From: Janthinobacterium sp. TND4EL3
GTDB taxonomy: Bacteria; Pseudomonadota; Gammaproteobacteria; Burkholderiales; Burkholderiaceae_D
Length of the DNA stretch: 64,000 nucleotides
Direction: 5' to 3'
NCBI RefSeq assembly: GCF_900156175.1
Contig: NZ_FTMV01000002.1
Location: forward strand, 310,001 to 374,000
The notes below the pieces were generated by a model, which had not been told where the DNA came from, did not search any database, and worked only from the letters and a program-made list of their open reading frames with translations. Positions 37,364 through 47,269 of the stretch are shown here, in pieces (the stretch's first letter is position 1; each line of letters starts with the position of its first letter). The position numbers and the translations under genes are program-made.

Positions 37364-37418
37364 TTGATGTAGAATTTGATGTACATCAATGTTGCATCGC
37401 CGCAATCGCACTTATAGT
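37364..37418 (+). promoter_or_regulatory. FNR/ANR-type site and class II promoter of the fabI-ackA operon
   Basis: TTGATGTACATCAA (37376-37389) is a perfect TTGAT-N4-ATCAA box. A second left half-site, TTGATGTA, lies at 37364-37371. TATAGT at 37413-37418 matches the -10 consensus at five of six positions. It would start RNA near 37424, placing the box centre at about -41.5, the standard class II position. Activation by an FNR/ANR-family regulator at low oxygen is therefore expected. The leader to fabI is about 320 nt. Confidence 0.85.
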
Positions 37419-37564
37419 TGACCTAGCTCAAAAGCGTTGTGCGTGCGGACCGGACACATCACGAATCACGCATCGAAATGCTGTAGAGTAATTTTCGCCA
37501 CGCTCCAGTTCCCCAAGAATGCACTGGCGCGTGCCTCGAATTTTCAGTGACGGAAGCCAGATTC

Positions 37565-37750
37565 ATGAAGATGCAGAACCCCGCGCCTGACGCGTGCAGT
37601 ACCCTCCATCCCCACACTCCCATCGTGTTGCCGTATGCGCGTGCCGGCGGGGTGACGCTGGCCACGTGCGCCGCCGCCGTCTGCGCCGGCGCAGTGCAGT
37701 GCGTGAACGCGGCCACGCCCTGGCCAGCCTTGCGTCCGTCCAAGTCATGA
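37565..37750 (+). CDS. Possible 61-residue leader ORF coupled to fabI
   Basis: An ATG at 37565 follows GGAAGCC and opens a 61-codon frame whose TGA overlaps the fabI ATG as ATGA (37747-37750). fabI itself has no visible ribosome site, so re-initiation after this frame would explain its translation. The peptide has an Ala/Val/Cys-rich middle but no recognised family. It may be only a translational device. Confidence 0.35.
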   Translation: MKMQNPAPDACSTLHPHTPIVLPYARAGGVTLATCAAAVCAGAVQCVNAATPWPALRPSKS

Positions 37751-38532
37751 TGCCCCCTTTGTCGCCCCCGCCGCCGTTGCAGGGCAAGCGGGGGCTGGTG
37801 GTGGGCATCGCCAATACGCAGAGCATCGCCTGGGGTTGCGCCAGCGCGCTGCGCGCGGCCGGTGCAGAACTGGCCGTGACCTGGCTCAATGACAAGGCCA
37901 GAGCGCACGTGGAGCCGCTGGCCCAGCAAGTGCAGGCGGCCATCATGGCGCCGCTCGACGTGGCCGTGCCGGGCCAGCTCGAAGCGCTGTTTGCGCAGAT
38001 CGAACGGCAGTGGGGAACCATCGATTTCGTCGTTCATTCCATCGCGTATGCGCCGAAACACGACTTGCATGGCCGCGTGACGGACAGTTCGGCCGACGGC
38101 TTTGCGCAGGCGATGGATATCTCCTGCCACTCCTTCATGCGCATGGCGAAGCTGGCCGAGCCGCTGATGCGGAACGGCGGCAGCTTGACCACCATGAGCT
38201 ATCTGGGCGCCGAGGAAGTGATCGCCGACTACGGCCTGATGGGTCCCGTGAAGGCGGCGCTGGAAGCGTCGGTGCGCTACCTGGCCGCCGAACTGGGGCC
38301 GCAAGGCATTCGCGTCAACGCCATCTCTCCAGGGCCTCTGGAGACGCGGGCCGCTTCCGGCATCGCCCATTTCGACCGCCTGATGGCCGATGCCATCGAA
38401 CGCTCGCCCATGCGCCGCCTGGCCACCATCGAGGACGTGGGCGCGCTGTGCGCCTTCCTTGCCGGCGATGGCGCACGCGCCATCACGGGCGGCACGCTGT
38501 ACGTCGATGGCGGCTACAACATTCTGAATTGA
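37747..38532 (+). CDS. fabI: FabI-type enoyl reductase (short-chain dehydrogenase)
   Basis: This 261-residue SDR matches FabI in its key parts: GLVVGIANTQSIAWGCA (cofactor loop), HSIAYAPK, LTTMSYLGAEEVIADY with the catalytic Tyr and, seven residues on, the Lys in GPVKAALEASVRYLAAE, then ISPGPLETRAASGI. FabI reduces enoyl-ACP in fatty-acid synthesis. A copy at the head of a low-oxygen operon with acetate kinase suggests a second, specialised enzyme acting on enoyl-ACP or enoyl-CoA. The ATG may be 37747 or 37750. Confidence 0.88.
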   Translation: MMPPLSPPPPLQGKRGLVVGIANTQSIAWGCASALRAAGAELAVTWLNDKARAHVEPLAQQVQAAIMAPLDVAVPGQLEALFAQIERQWGTIDFVVHSIAYAPKHDLHGRVTDSSADGFAQAMDISCHSFMRMAKLAEPLMRNGGSLTTMSYLGAEEVIADYGLMGPVKAALEASVRYLAAELGPQGIRVNAISPGPLETRAASGIAHFDRLMADAIERSPMRRLATIEDVGALCAFLAGDGARAITGGTLYVDGGYNILN

Positions 38533-38548
38533 CTGGAAGATGATGACC

Positions 38549-39985
38549 ATGGCTGTTTCTGCTTTGCCCCCCTGCGCCAGAATGGCGGCGTTGGCTGCCA
38601 CTGTGCTGCTGGCCGGCTGCGCCTCGCTGGCGCCCACATATGCGCCACCGCCGCTGCCCGTGGCGGCGCAGTATCCTGAAAACGACGCTGCCGGCGCACA
38701 TGCGCCCGACGTCGCCTGGCAAGCCTATTTTACCGACCCGCGCCTGCAGTCGCTCATTGCGCAAGCGCTGGCCAGCAACCGCGACATGCGCGTCGCCGCC
38801 CTGCGCGTGGAAGAGGCGCGCGCTGCGTATGGTATCCAGCGCGCCGAGCAATTTCCAACCGTCGCGCTGGGTGCTTCCGGCAGCCGCACGCGCGTGCCCG
38901 GCGACCTGAGCTTGACGGGGCGCGCCATGACGAGCGCGCAGTACCAGGCAGGCTTGAACGTGAGCGCCTGGGAGCTTGACTTCTGGGGCCGCGTGCGCAG
39001 CCTGAAAGATAGCGCGCTGCAAACCCTGCTGGCCAGCGACGAGGCGCGCCGCGCCATCGGCGTGGCTCTGGTGGCGCAGGTAGCGAACGGCTACCTGGGC
39101 TTGCGCGAACTCGACGAGCGCGTGGAACTGGCCCGCGCCACCGTCGATAGCCGTGCCGAATCGCTGCGCATCTTCACGCGCCGTTTCGAGGTGGGGTCGA
39201 TTTCCAAGCTGGACCTGACGCAGGTGGAAACCCTGCTCAGCCAGGCCCTGTCGCTGTCGGCCCAACTGGAGCAGGCGCGCGCCGTGCAGGCGTATGCGCT
39301 GGCCCAGCTGGTGGGCGGTCCTGTCGACCTGACGCCGGTCGCCGGTGAGGTACGCCGCTTCGACGACGCCAGCGTGCTGCAGCCGCTGCATGCGGGCCTG
39401 CCCTCGGCCTTGCTCACGCAGCGCCCCGACCTGATCGCCGCCGAACACCAGCTGCGCGCCGCGCAAGCCAATATCGGCGCCGCGCGTGCCGCCTTCTTCC
39501 CCACCATTTCGCTGACGGCCAGCTATGGCACGGCCAGCGCGGAATTGAGCGGCCTGTTCGACTCGGGCAGCGGCGCCTGGAATTTCGCGCCGCGCCTGGT
39601 GCTGCCGATCTTTGACGCGGGCCGCATCCGCGCCAATATGGACCTGGCCGAGGTGCGCCGCGACGTGGCCGTGGCCAATTATGAAAAGAGCGTGCAGGGC
39701 GCCTTCCGCGAAGTGGCCGACGCTCTGTCGAACCGGCGCTGGCTGGCGCTGCAGGTCGATATCGGCAAGACCACCCTGGCTGCGCAGAGCGAACGCGCGC
39801 GCCTGGCCAAGCTGCGTTACGACAATGGTGCAGCGCCCTACCTGGAAGTACTCGATGCCCAGCGCGACCTGCTGACGGTGGAACAGCAGCTGGTACAGAC
39901 GCGCCGCGCGCTGCTGTCCAGCCAGGTCAGCCTGTACGCCGCCCTGGGCGGCGGCGCCCCTGCCGCCACTACGTTCACCAACTAA
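38549..39985 (+). CDS. NodT/OprM-type outer-membrane efflux lipoprotein
   Basis: This TolC-superfamily channel has a lipobox (VLLAGCAS), two OEP repeats and the family stretch LDFWGRVRSLKDSALQTLLA. The later repeat carries LTQRPDLIAAEHQLRAAQANIGAARAAFFP in shorter parts. It has 478 residues from the ATG at 38549, which is spaced properly after GGAAG. ATGs at 38540 and 38543 lie too close. It would form the exit duct of the exporter encoded downstream. Confidence 0.92.
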   Translation: MAVSALPPCARMAALAATVLLAGCASLAPTYAPPPLPVAAQYPENDAAGAHAPDVAWQAYFTDPRLQSLIAQALASNRDMRVAALRVEEARAAYGIQRAEQFPTVALGASGSRTRVPGDLSLTGRAMTSAQYQAGLNVSAWELDFWGRVRSLKDSALQTLLASDEARRAIGVALVAQVANGYLGLRELDERVELARATVDSRAESLRIFTRRFEVGSISKLDLTQVETLLSQALSLSAQLEQARAVQAYALAQLVGGPVDLTPVAGEVRRFDDASVLQPLHAGLPSALLTQRPDLIAAEHQLRAAQANIGAARAAFFPTISLTASYGTASAELSGLFDSGSGAWNFAPRLVLPIFDAGRIRANMDLAEVRRDVAVANYEKSVQGAFREVADALSNRRWLALQVDIGKTTLAAQSERARLAKLRYDNGAAPYLEVLDAQRDLLTVEQQLVQTRRALLSSQVSLYAALGGGAPAATTFTN

Positions 39986-40003
39986 TTGCGATCACCGATA
40001 CCC

Positions 40004-41077
40004 ATGACTCCACAACTGAAGAAAAAACTCATCCCCGCCGCGCTGGTCGTGGCCGTTATCGTGCTGGGCTATGTGGCCTGGCAAAAAATGCGCCCCACCG
40101 GCCCTGGAGAAGGTTTTGTCAGCGGCAATGGCCGCATCGAGGCGACGGAAATCGACGTCGCCACCAAGCTGGCCGGGCGGGTCAAGGAGATCCTCGTGCG
40201 CGAGGGCGACTTCGTCAAGGCGGGCCAGCCGCTGGCCACCATGCAGGTGGACTCGCTGACGGCCCAGCGCGACGAGGCGCGAGCGCGCCAGCAGCAGGCG
40301 TCCGACGCGGTGGTCGGCGCGCAGGCGCAGGTGGCCGTGCGCGAGAGCGACAAGGCGGCCGCGCTGGCCATGGTGGCGCAGCGTGAAAGCGAACTCGATG
40401 CGGCCCGGCGCCGCCTGGCCCGCTCCGAAACCTTGTCGAAAGAGGGGGCTTCCTCGGTGCAGGAACTCGACGACGACCGCGCCCGCGTGCGCAGCGTGGC
40501 CGCTGCCCTGAATGCGGCCAAGGCGCAAGTGACGGCGGCGCAAGCGGCCATCGACGCGGCCAGGGCGCAAGTCGTCGGTTCGCGTTCCGCCGTCGTCGCC
40601 GCCGAGGCGACCACGGCGCGCATCGACGCCGACCTGGCCGATGGCCAGCTGGCGGCGCCGCGCGACGGCCGCGTGCAGTACCTGGTGGCGCAGCAGGGCG
40701 AAGTGCTGGCCGGTGGCGGCAAGGTGCTCAACCTGGTCGACCTGTCGGACGTCTACATGACCTTCTTCCTGCCCGAGACGGCGGCTGGCAAGGTGGCGCT
40801 GGGCGGCGAAGTGCGCATCATCCTCGACGCGGCGCCCAACTACGTGATTCCGGCGACGATTTCATTCGTTGCCGCCAGCGCGCAGTTCACGCCGAAGACG
40901 GTGGAAACGGCCAGCGAGCGCCAGAAGCTGATGTTCCGCGTGAAAGCGCAGATCAGCCGCGAGCTGCTGCAAAAGCACCTAGCGCTGGTCAAGGTGGGTC
41001 TGCCCGGCGTAGCCTGGGTGCGCCTCGATGCGAAGCAGCCTTGGCCTGCTGAACTGACTGCCAAGGTTCCGCAGTGA
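40004..41077 (+). CDS. HlyD-family membrane fusion protein
   Basis: This 357-residue adaptor has one N-terminal membrane helix (about residues 9-26), lipoyl-like halves ([18 protein letters not shown] and later [18 protein letters not shown]), a long coiled-coil hairpin rich in Ala and Gln between them, and a beta-barrel part. It resembles E. coli YhiI/YbhG adaptors that pair with ABC exporters. Its stop overlaps the next start (GTGA). Confidence 0.92.
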   Translation: MTPQLKKKLIPAALVVAVIVLGYVAWQKMRPTGPGEGFVSGNGRIEATEIDVATKLAGRVKEILVREGDFVKAGQPLATMQVDSLTAQRDEARARQQQASDAVVGAQAQVAVRESDKAAALAMVAQRESELDAARRRLARSETLSKEGASSVQELDDDRARVRSVAAALNAAKAQVTAAQAAIDAARAQVVGSRSAVVAAEATTARIDADLADGQLAAPRDGRVQYLVAQQGEVLAGGGKVLNLVDLSDVYMTFFLPETAAGKVALGGEVRIILDAAPNYVIPATISFVAASAQFTPKTVETASERQKLMFRVKAQISRELLQKHLALVKVGLPGVAWVRLDAKQPWPAELTAKVPQ

Positions 41078-43821
41078 GCATGGACGTGACTTCCTTTGTC
41101 GTCAGCATCCAGGGCGTCAGCCAGCATTATGGCAAGACGGTGGCGCTCGACGCCATCGACCTGGACGTGCCGGCCGGCCGCATGGTGGGATTGATCGGTC
41201 CCGATGGCGTGGGCAAATCGAGCTTGCTGTCACTGGTGGCCGGCGCGCGCGCCGTGCAGCAGGGCAGCGTGATGGCGCTGGGCGGCGACATGCAGGACGC
41301 GCGCCACCGCGACGACGTCTGCCCGCGCATCGCCTACATGCCGCAAGGCCTGGGCAAGAATCTGTACCCGACTCTGTCGGTCGAGGAAAACCTGCAGTTT
41401 TTCGCGCGCCTGTTCGGCCACGACGCGGCCGAGCGCCGCCGACGCATCGATCAATTAACTCTGAGCACGGGCTTGCACCCCTTCCTCGCGCGCCCGGCGG
41501 GCAAGCTGTCGGGCGGCATGAAGCAGAAGCTGGGCCTGTGCTGCGCCCTGATCCACGATCCCGACCTGCTCATTCTCGATGAACCGACCACCGGCGTCGA
41601 TCCGCTCGCGCGCGCCCAGTTCTGGGACCTGATCGCCGGCATCCGCGTGCAGCGTCCGCAAATGAGCGTGATGGTGGCCACCGCCTACATGGACGAGGCG
41701 CAGCGCTTCGACTGGTTGGTGGCCATGGATGACGGCAAGGTGCTCGATACGGGCACGCCGGCCGAACTGCTGGCGCGCACGCAAAGCGACAACCTGGAAG
41801 CGGCCTTCATCAAGCTGCTGCCCGAAGCCAAGCGCGCCGGCCACCAGCCCGTCGTGATCACGCCGCTGGACGCCGCCAGCGCGCAGGACGTCGCCATCGA
41901 AGCCCAAGACCTGACCATGCGCTTCGGCGATTTTACCGCCGTCGATCATGTGAACTTCCGCATCGGCCGCGGCGAGATCTTCGGCTTTCTCGGCTCGAAC
42001 GGCTGCGGCAAGTCGACCACCATGAAAATGCTCACGGGCTTGCTGCCGGCCACCGAAGGCAAGGCCTGGCTGTTCGGCAAGGAGGTCGATTCCAACGACA
42101 TCGACACGCGCCGCAGGGTTGGCTACATGTCGCAGGCATTCTCTCTGTACAGCGAATTGACGGTGCGCCAGAACCTGGTGCTGCACGCGCGCCTGTTCCA
42201 CGTGCCGGAAGCCGAGATCCCCGCGAGGGTCGATGAGATGGCGCAGCGCTTCGACTTGCGCGCGGTGATGGACGACTTGCCCGACAGCCTGCCGCTGGGC
42301 ATACGCCAGCGCCAGTCGCTGGCCGTGGCCATGGTGCACAAGCCGGAAATGCTGATCCTCGACGAACCGACATCCGGCGTCGATCCCATCGCGCGCGACA
42401 ATTTCTGGCGCCTGATGATCGAACTGGCGCGGCGCGACCGCGTCACCATTTTCATTTCGACCCACTTCATGAACGAGGCCGAGCGCTGCGACCGCATCTC
42501 GCTGATGCATGCGGGTAAAGTGCTGGTCAGCGATGCGCCGGCCGAACTGGTGCGCAAGAAGGGCGCGCCGTCGCTGGAAGCGGCCTTCATCGCCTACCTG
42601 GAAGAGGCGGGCGGCGGCACGGCAGCGGCGACAGTGCAGGAAGCGCCGCCGTCCGTGCCGCAGGAAGCGGCACCGGCGCCGCAGCACCGGCGCAGCCGTT
42701 TCAGCCTGGGCCGCATGCTCAGCTATATGTGGCGCGAGACACTGGAATTGCGCCGCGATCCCGTGCGCCTGACCCTGGCACTGGGCGGCTCCGTGCTGCT
42801 GCTGTTCGTCATCGGCTTCGGCATCAGCCTGGACGTCGAAGACTTGAGCTATGCGGTGCTCGACCACGACCAGACCACCCTGAGCCAGAATTACACGAAC
42901 AACCTGGCCGGCTCGCGCTACTTCGTCGAGCGCCCGCCGCTGCGCGACTATGCCGATATCGACAAGCGCATGCGCAGCGGCGAACTGTCGCTGGCCATCG
43001 AGATCCCGCCCGGCTTCGCGCGCGACGTGCAGCGCGGCGCGCCGGCGCAGGTGGGCGCGTGGATCGACGGCGCCATGCCGATGCGCGCCGAAACCGTGCA
43101 GGGCTACGTGCAGGGCATGCACCAGCTGTGGCTGGCCGACCAGGCCTTGCACCGCTATGGCATCACGATGAGCAACCCCGTCGCCATCCAGACGCGCTAC
43201 CGCTACAACCCGGACGTGAAAAGCCTGCCCGCCATGGTGCCGGCCGTGATTCCCTTGCTGCTGCTGATGCTGCCGGCCATGCTGGCGGCGCTGTCCGTGG
43301 TGCGCGAAAAGGAACTCGGTTCCATCATCAACCTGTACGTGACGCCCGTCACGCGCCTGGAATTCTTGCTCGGCAAGCAGGTGCCCTACGTCGTGCTGGC
43401 CATGTTCAACTTCGTCCTCATGGCGCTGCTGGCGGTCACCGCCTTCGGCGTGCCGATCAAGGGCAGCTTGCCGACCCTGATCGGCGCCACCTTCATCTTC
43501 AATATCTGCGCCACCGGCATCGGCCTGTTCGCCTCGACGTTTACGCGCAGCCAGATCGCGGCCCTGTTCGTGACCATGATCGGCACCATGATTCCGGCCA
43601 TCCAGTTTTCCGGCCTGCTCAATCCCGTCTCGTCGATGGAAGGCGTGGGCAAGGCCATCGGCCTGATGTATCCGGCCACGCACATGCTCAATATCAGCCG
43701 CGGCGTGTTCAACAAGGCGCTGGGCTTCGGCGACCTGCACGCCTCGTTCTGGCCCCTGCTCGTCGCCATTCCCGTGATCCTCGGCGTGACGGTGGCGCTG
43801 CTGAAGAAACAGGAGAGCTGA
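41074..43821 (+). CDS. RbbA/YhiH-type fused ABC exporter (two ATPase domains plus ABC-2 membrane domain)
   Basis: This 915-residue protein has a first ABC domain ([38 protein letters not shown]), a second ([37 protein letters not shown]) and then an ABC-2 permease domain from about residue 545 with six hydrophobic segments. It has the layout of RbbA/YhiH. The second signature reads LGIRQRQ in place of LSGGQ. The GTG at 41074 overlaps the adaptor stop, and an ATG at 41080 is the alternative. Together with the next gene it forms the pump. The substrate is unknown. Confidence 0.9.
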   Translation: MSMDVTSFVVSIQGVSQHYGKTVALDAIDLDVPAGRMVGLIGPDGVGKSSLLSLVAGARAVQQGSVMALGGDMQDARHRDDVCPRIAYMPQGLGKNLYPTLSVEENLQFFARLFGHDAAERRRRIDQLTLSTGLHPFLARPAGKLSGGMKQKLGLCCALIHDPDLLILDEPTTGVDPLARAQFWDLIAGIRVQRPQMSVMVATAYMDEAQRFDWLVAMDDGKVLDTGTPAELLARTQSDNLEAAFIKLLPEAKRAGHQPVVITPLDAASAQDVAIEAQDLTMRFGDFTAVDHVNFRIGRGEIFGFLGSNGCGKSTTMKMLTGLLPATEGKAWLFGKEVDSNDIDTRRRVGYMSQAFSLYSELTVRQNLVLHARLFHVPEAEIPARVDEMAQRFDLRAVMDDLPDSLPLGIRQRQSLAVAMVHKPEMLILDEPTSGVDPIARDNFWRLMIELARRDRVTIFISTHFMNEAERCDRISLMHAGKVLVSDAPAELVRKKGAPSLEAAFIAYLEEAGGGTAAATVQEAPPSVPQEAAPAPQHRRSRFSLGRMLSYMWRETLELRRDPVRLTLALGGSVLLLFVIGFGISLDVEDLSYAVLDHDQTTLSQNYTNNLAGSRYFVERPPLRDYADIDKRMRSGELSLAIEIPPGFARDVQRGAPAQVGAWIDGAMPMRAETVQGYVQGMHQLWLADQALHRYGITMSNPVAIQTRYRYNPDVKSLPAMVPAVIPLLLLMLPAMLAALSVVREKELGSIINLYVTPVTRLEFLLGKQVPYVVLAMFNFVLMALLAVTAFGVPIKGSLPTLIGATFIFNICATGIGLFASTFTRSQIAALFVTMIGTMIPAIQFSGLLNPVSSMEGVGKAIGLMYPATHMLNISRGVFNKALGFGDLHASFWPLLVAIPVILGVTVALLKKQES

Positions 43822-43822
43822 T

Positions 43823-44947
43823 ATGCGCCACCTTGAAAACATCTACCGCCTGGGCGTGAAGGAAATCTGGAGCCTGATCCGCGATCCGATGATGCTGATC
43901 CTGATCCTCTACACGTTCACCCTGGCCATCTACGTGGCCGCCACGGCCAAGCCGGAAACCCTGCACATGGCCTCGATCGCCATCGTCGACGAGGATGGCT
44001 CGCCGCTGTCCGGGCGCATCGCCTCGGCCTTCTTTGCGCCGCAGTTCACGCCGCCGGCCATGATCAATCAGAGCCAGGTCGATGCGGGCCTCGATGCGGG
44101 CCGGTACACCTTCGTGCTGACGATCCCGCCCAAGCTGCAGGCCGACGTGCTGGGCGGGCGCCAGGCGGAACTGCAGCTGAACGTCGACGCCACGCGCATG
44201 AGCCAGGCCTTCAGCGGCAGCGGCTACATCCAGCAGATCGTCGCCGGCGAAATATCCGAATTCGCCAAACGCTACCGGGGCGCGACTGTCTCGCCCGTGG
44301 AGCTGGTGATGCGCGCGCGCTTCAATCCCTCGCTGAGCCAGGCGTGGTTTGGCTCGCTGATGGAGCTGATCAACCAGGTGACGATGCTGTCGATCATCCT
44401 CACGGGCGCGGCCCTGATCCGCGAGCGCGAACACGGCACCATCGAGCACTTGCTGGTGATGCCCGTGACGCCGGCCGAGATCATGCTGGGCAAGGTCTGG
44501 TCGATGGGCCTGGTGGTGCTGCTGGCCGCCGCCCTGTCGCTGAACCTGGTGGTGCGCGGCATGCTGCACGTGCCCATCGAAGGCTCGATCGCGCTGTTCC
44601 TGTGCGGCGCGGCCCTGCACCTGTTTGCCACCACCTCGATGGGGATTTTCCTGGCTACCGTGGCGCGCAGCATGCCGCAGTTCGGCATGCTCCTGATCCT
44701 CGTGTTGCTGCCGCTGCAGATGCTCTCGGGCGGCAGCACGCCGCGCGAGAGCATGCCCGAGCTGGTGCAGAACATCATGCTGATCGCCCCGACCACGCAT
44801 TTCGTAGAATTGAGCCAGGCGATCCTGTACCGGGGCGCCGGTATCGATGTGGTGTGGAAACCGTTCCTGGCCCTGCTGGCCATCGGCACGGCCCTGTTTA
44901 CCTTCGCGCTGGCGCGCTTTCGCAAGACCATCAGCCAGATGGCGTAG
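43823..44947 (+). CDS. ABC-2 family permease (YhhJ-like)
   Basis: This 374-residue membrane protein has one N-terminal helix, a periplasmic domain and five or six C-terminal helices, with the family motif TGAALIREREHGTIEHLLVMPVTPAEIM. It is the second half-pump next to the fused ABC protein, as in E. coli yhhJ-rbbA-yhiI. The gene starts one base after the preceding stop. Confidence 0.92.
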   Translation: MRHLENIYRLGVKEIWSLIRDPMMLILILYTFTLAIYVAATAKPETLHMASIAIVDEDGSPLSGRIASAFFAPQFTPPAMINQSQVDAGLDAGRYTFVLTIPPKLQADVLGGRQAELQLNVDATRMSQAFSGSGYIQQIVAGEISEFAKRYRGATVSPVELVMRARFNPSLSQAWFGSLMELINQVTMLSIILTGAALIREREHGTIEHLLVMPVTPAEIMLGKVWSMGLVVLLAAALSLNLVVRGMLHVPIEGSIALFLCGAALHLFATTSMGIFLATVARSMPQFGMLLILVLLPLQMLSGGSTPRESMPELVQNIMLIAPTTHFVELSQAILYRGAGIDVVWKPFLALLAIGTALFTFALARFRKTISQMA

Positions 44948-44995
44948 CCCCCGTGCCGGAATGGTCCGGCGCTTGTTTGCATGAAAAGGATAGCC

Positions 44996-47260
44996 ATGAA
45001 GACCGAAGCTGCACCATTTTTCTCCGCCGGCGGCTTGCCGTCCCTGGGCATGCTGGGCGACTATGCGCGCGACTCCTGGCAACGCATCGTGCTGTACGCG
45101 GACGTGATGCGCCGGCGTGGCAACCAATACCAGGAGCACCTGGCCGAGGAAGTGCCGAACGTGCTCGATTTTCCCGCCGAGGTGGTGATGTCGGGCCTGG
45201 AGCTGGCGCGTCCCGTCAACTACGGCCTGGCGCGCATCCTGACGCCCGATGCGCCCGACCCTGACCCATCGAAACGTCCTTTTGTCGTCGTCGATCCGCG
45301 CGCCGGCCACGGTCCCGGCATCGGCGGCTTCAAGGCCGAGAGCGAGATCGGCGTGGCCCTGCGGGCCGGCCACCCGTGCTACTTCATCGGCTTCTTGCCC
45401 GATCCCGTGCCGGGACAGACGGTGGAAGACGTGATGCACGCGGAGGCGGCCTTCCTGGAGAAAGTCATCGCCCTGCATCCGCTCAGCGAGGGCAAGCCCG
45501 TCGTCATCGGCAATTGCCAGGCGGGCTGGCAAATCCTCATGACGGCGGCCATGCGCCCGGAATTGTTCGGTCCCATCATCGTGGCCGGCGCGCCCGTGTC
45601 CTACTGGGCCGGCTGGCATGGCCGCAACCCGATGCGCTACGCGGGCGGCCTGATGGGCGGCAGCTGGGCCACGGCGCTGGCCGGTGACCTGGGCAACGGC
45701 CGTTTCGATGGCGCCAGCCTGGTGCAGAATTTCGAGAAGCTCAACCCGGCCAATACCCTGTGGAGCAAGCAGTACAACCTGTATGCAAACATCGACACGG
45801 AAGCGCCCCGTTACCTGGAATTTGAGAAATACTGGGGTGGCCACGTCTTCCTCAACGACGTCGAGATGCAGTACATCGTTGACAATCTATTCATCGGCAA
45901 CCGCTTGGCCACGGCGGAACTGATCACTTCCGACGGCGTGCGGTTGGACTTGCGCAATATCCGTTCGCCCATCGTCGTATTCTGCTCGAACGGCGACAAC
46001 ATCACGCCGCCGCCGCAGGCCCTGGGCTGGATCACGGACCTGTACCGCGACGACAACGACGTGCTGATGCACGACCAGACCATCGTCTACGCCGTGCATG
46101 ACAGCATCGGCCACCTTGGCATTTTCGTGTCGTCCAAGGTGGGGCACAAGGAACACCAGAAATTCGCCAGCAATATCGACCTGATCAACCTGTTGCCGGC
46201 CGGTATCTATGAAGCGAGGATCGTCGACAAGACGCCCGACACGCCGAACGCCGACCTGGCCAGCGGCGACTATGTGCTGCAGGTCGAGCATCGCGGCATC
46301 GAGGACGTGCGCGCCATCGTGCAGCCTAGCGTGGAAAACGACCGCAAGTTCGCCGCCGCCGCGCGCGTATCCGAGGTCAACCTGGCCTTGTACCGCACGT
46401 TCGCGCAGCCGTGGGTGCGCGCCATGGTCACGCCGCAGACCGCGCGCTTCCTGCAGCTTGCGCATCCGCTGCGCGTGTCGTACGAGCGCTGGACCGATCA
46501 CAATCCGCTGGCCAGGCTGGTGGCCAGGGAAGCGGAAAAGGTGCGCGCCCACCGCCAGCCGGTATCGCCCGACAACCCGCTGCTGGCCATGCAGGAGGCC
46601 ATCTCCGTCGCCATCACGGCAGGCCTGAACAGCTGGCGCGACTGGCGCGACAGCGTGCAGGAAGCGACCTTCGACATGGTGTACGGCTCGCCGCTGGTGC
46701 AGGCGCTGACGGGACAAAGCCCGAACGATGCCAATCCGCCACGTCCGCACCCCGGCATCTCTCCCGAGCATTGCGAATACGTGCGCTGCGAAACGCGCAA
46801 GATGGACGAGGACATGCAGCGCGGTGGCCTGGTGGAGGCGGCCGTGCGCGCGCTGTTCTACATCTACCGCTTCCGCATGATCGCTGACGAGCGCAGGGTC
46901 AACCTGGCCCTGAAATTGATCAAGCCGCAATACCGGCAGGAGGTCAGCATGGAGGAATTCCGCGGCATCGTGCGCCAGCAGGCCCGTTTGATGCTGCATG
47001 ATTTCGATGCCGCCATCGCCGCCTTGCCGACTTTGCTGTCGCGTGCCGAACCGGACGACATCGGCGCACTGGCCGAGTGGCTGCAGCAAGTGCTGCAGGT
47101 GCCCGAAGCGCCAACGCCGGACGAGGAGGCGAGCCTGCAGCAGATGCTGGAGGTCTTCGACCGCGCGGTCAAGGCGCAGGCGAAGGCGCTGCCGCCGGAC
47201 GCGCGCGCATCCGATGCCGGACCCAAAGCCAAACCGGCCAAACACATTACCCCTGCCTAG
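44996..47260 (+). CDS. DUF3141 protein, PHA-synthase-like alpha/beta hydrolase
   Basis: This 754-residue protein has an alpha/beta-hydrolase core with RAGHGPGIGGFKAESEIG, FLPDPVPGQTVEDV and a nucleophile elbow IGNCQAGWQ with Cys174. A Cys nucleophile is also the mark of polyhydroxyalkanoate synthases, to which DUF3141 proteins are often likened. The C-terminal 250 residues are helical. The ATG at 44996 follows AAAAGGA, and an earlier ATG at 44981 lies before that site. Its neighbours (MaoC-Pta and AckA) suggest work on short acyl-CoA. The activity is not known. Confidence 0.85.
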   Translation: MKTEAAPFFSAGGLPSLGMLGDYARDSWQRIVLYADVMRRRGNQYQEHLAEEVPNVLDFPAEVVMSGLELARPVNYGLARILTPDAPDPDPSKRPFVVVDPRAGHGPGIGGFKAESEIGVALRAGHPCYFIGFLPDPVPGQTVEDVMHAEAAFLEKVIALHPLSEGKPVVIGNCQAGWQILMTAAMRPELFGPIIVAGAPVSYWAGWHGRNPMRYAGGLMGGSWATALAGDLGNGRFDGASLVQNFEKLNPANTLWSKQYNLYANIDTEAPRYLEFEKYWGGHVFLNDVEMQYIVDNLFIGNRLATAELITSDGVRLDLRNIRSPIVVFCSNGDNITPPPQALGWITDLYRDDNDVLMHDQTIVYAVHDSIGHLGIFVSSKVGHKEHQKFASNIDLINLLPAGIYEARIVDKTPDTPNADLASGDYVLQVEHRGIEDVRAIVQPSVENDRKFAAAARVSEVNLALYRTFAQPWVRAMVTPQTARFLQLAHPLRVSYERWTDHNPLARLVAREAEKVRAHRQPVSPDNPLLAMQEAISVAITAGLNSWRDWRDSVQEATFDMVYGSPLVQALTGQSPNDANPPRPHPGISPEHCEYVRCETRKMDEDMQRGGLVEAAVRALFYIYRFRMIADERRVNLALKLIKPQYRQEVSMEEFRGIVRQQARLMLHDFDAAIAALPTLLSRAEPDDIGALAEWLQQVLQVPEAPTPDEEASLQQMLEVFDRAVKAQAKALPPDARASDAGPKAKPAKHITPA

Positions 47261-47269
47261 AAGACCACG

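Noticed and set aside
41455..43842. 795-codon minus-strand frame
   Set aside because: It is opposite the fused ABC exporter gene, with low-complexity His/Gln/Arg content and no domain.
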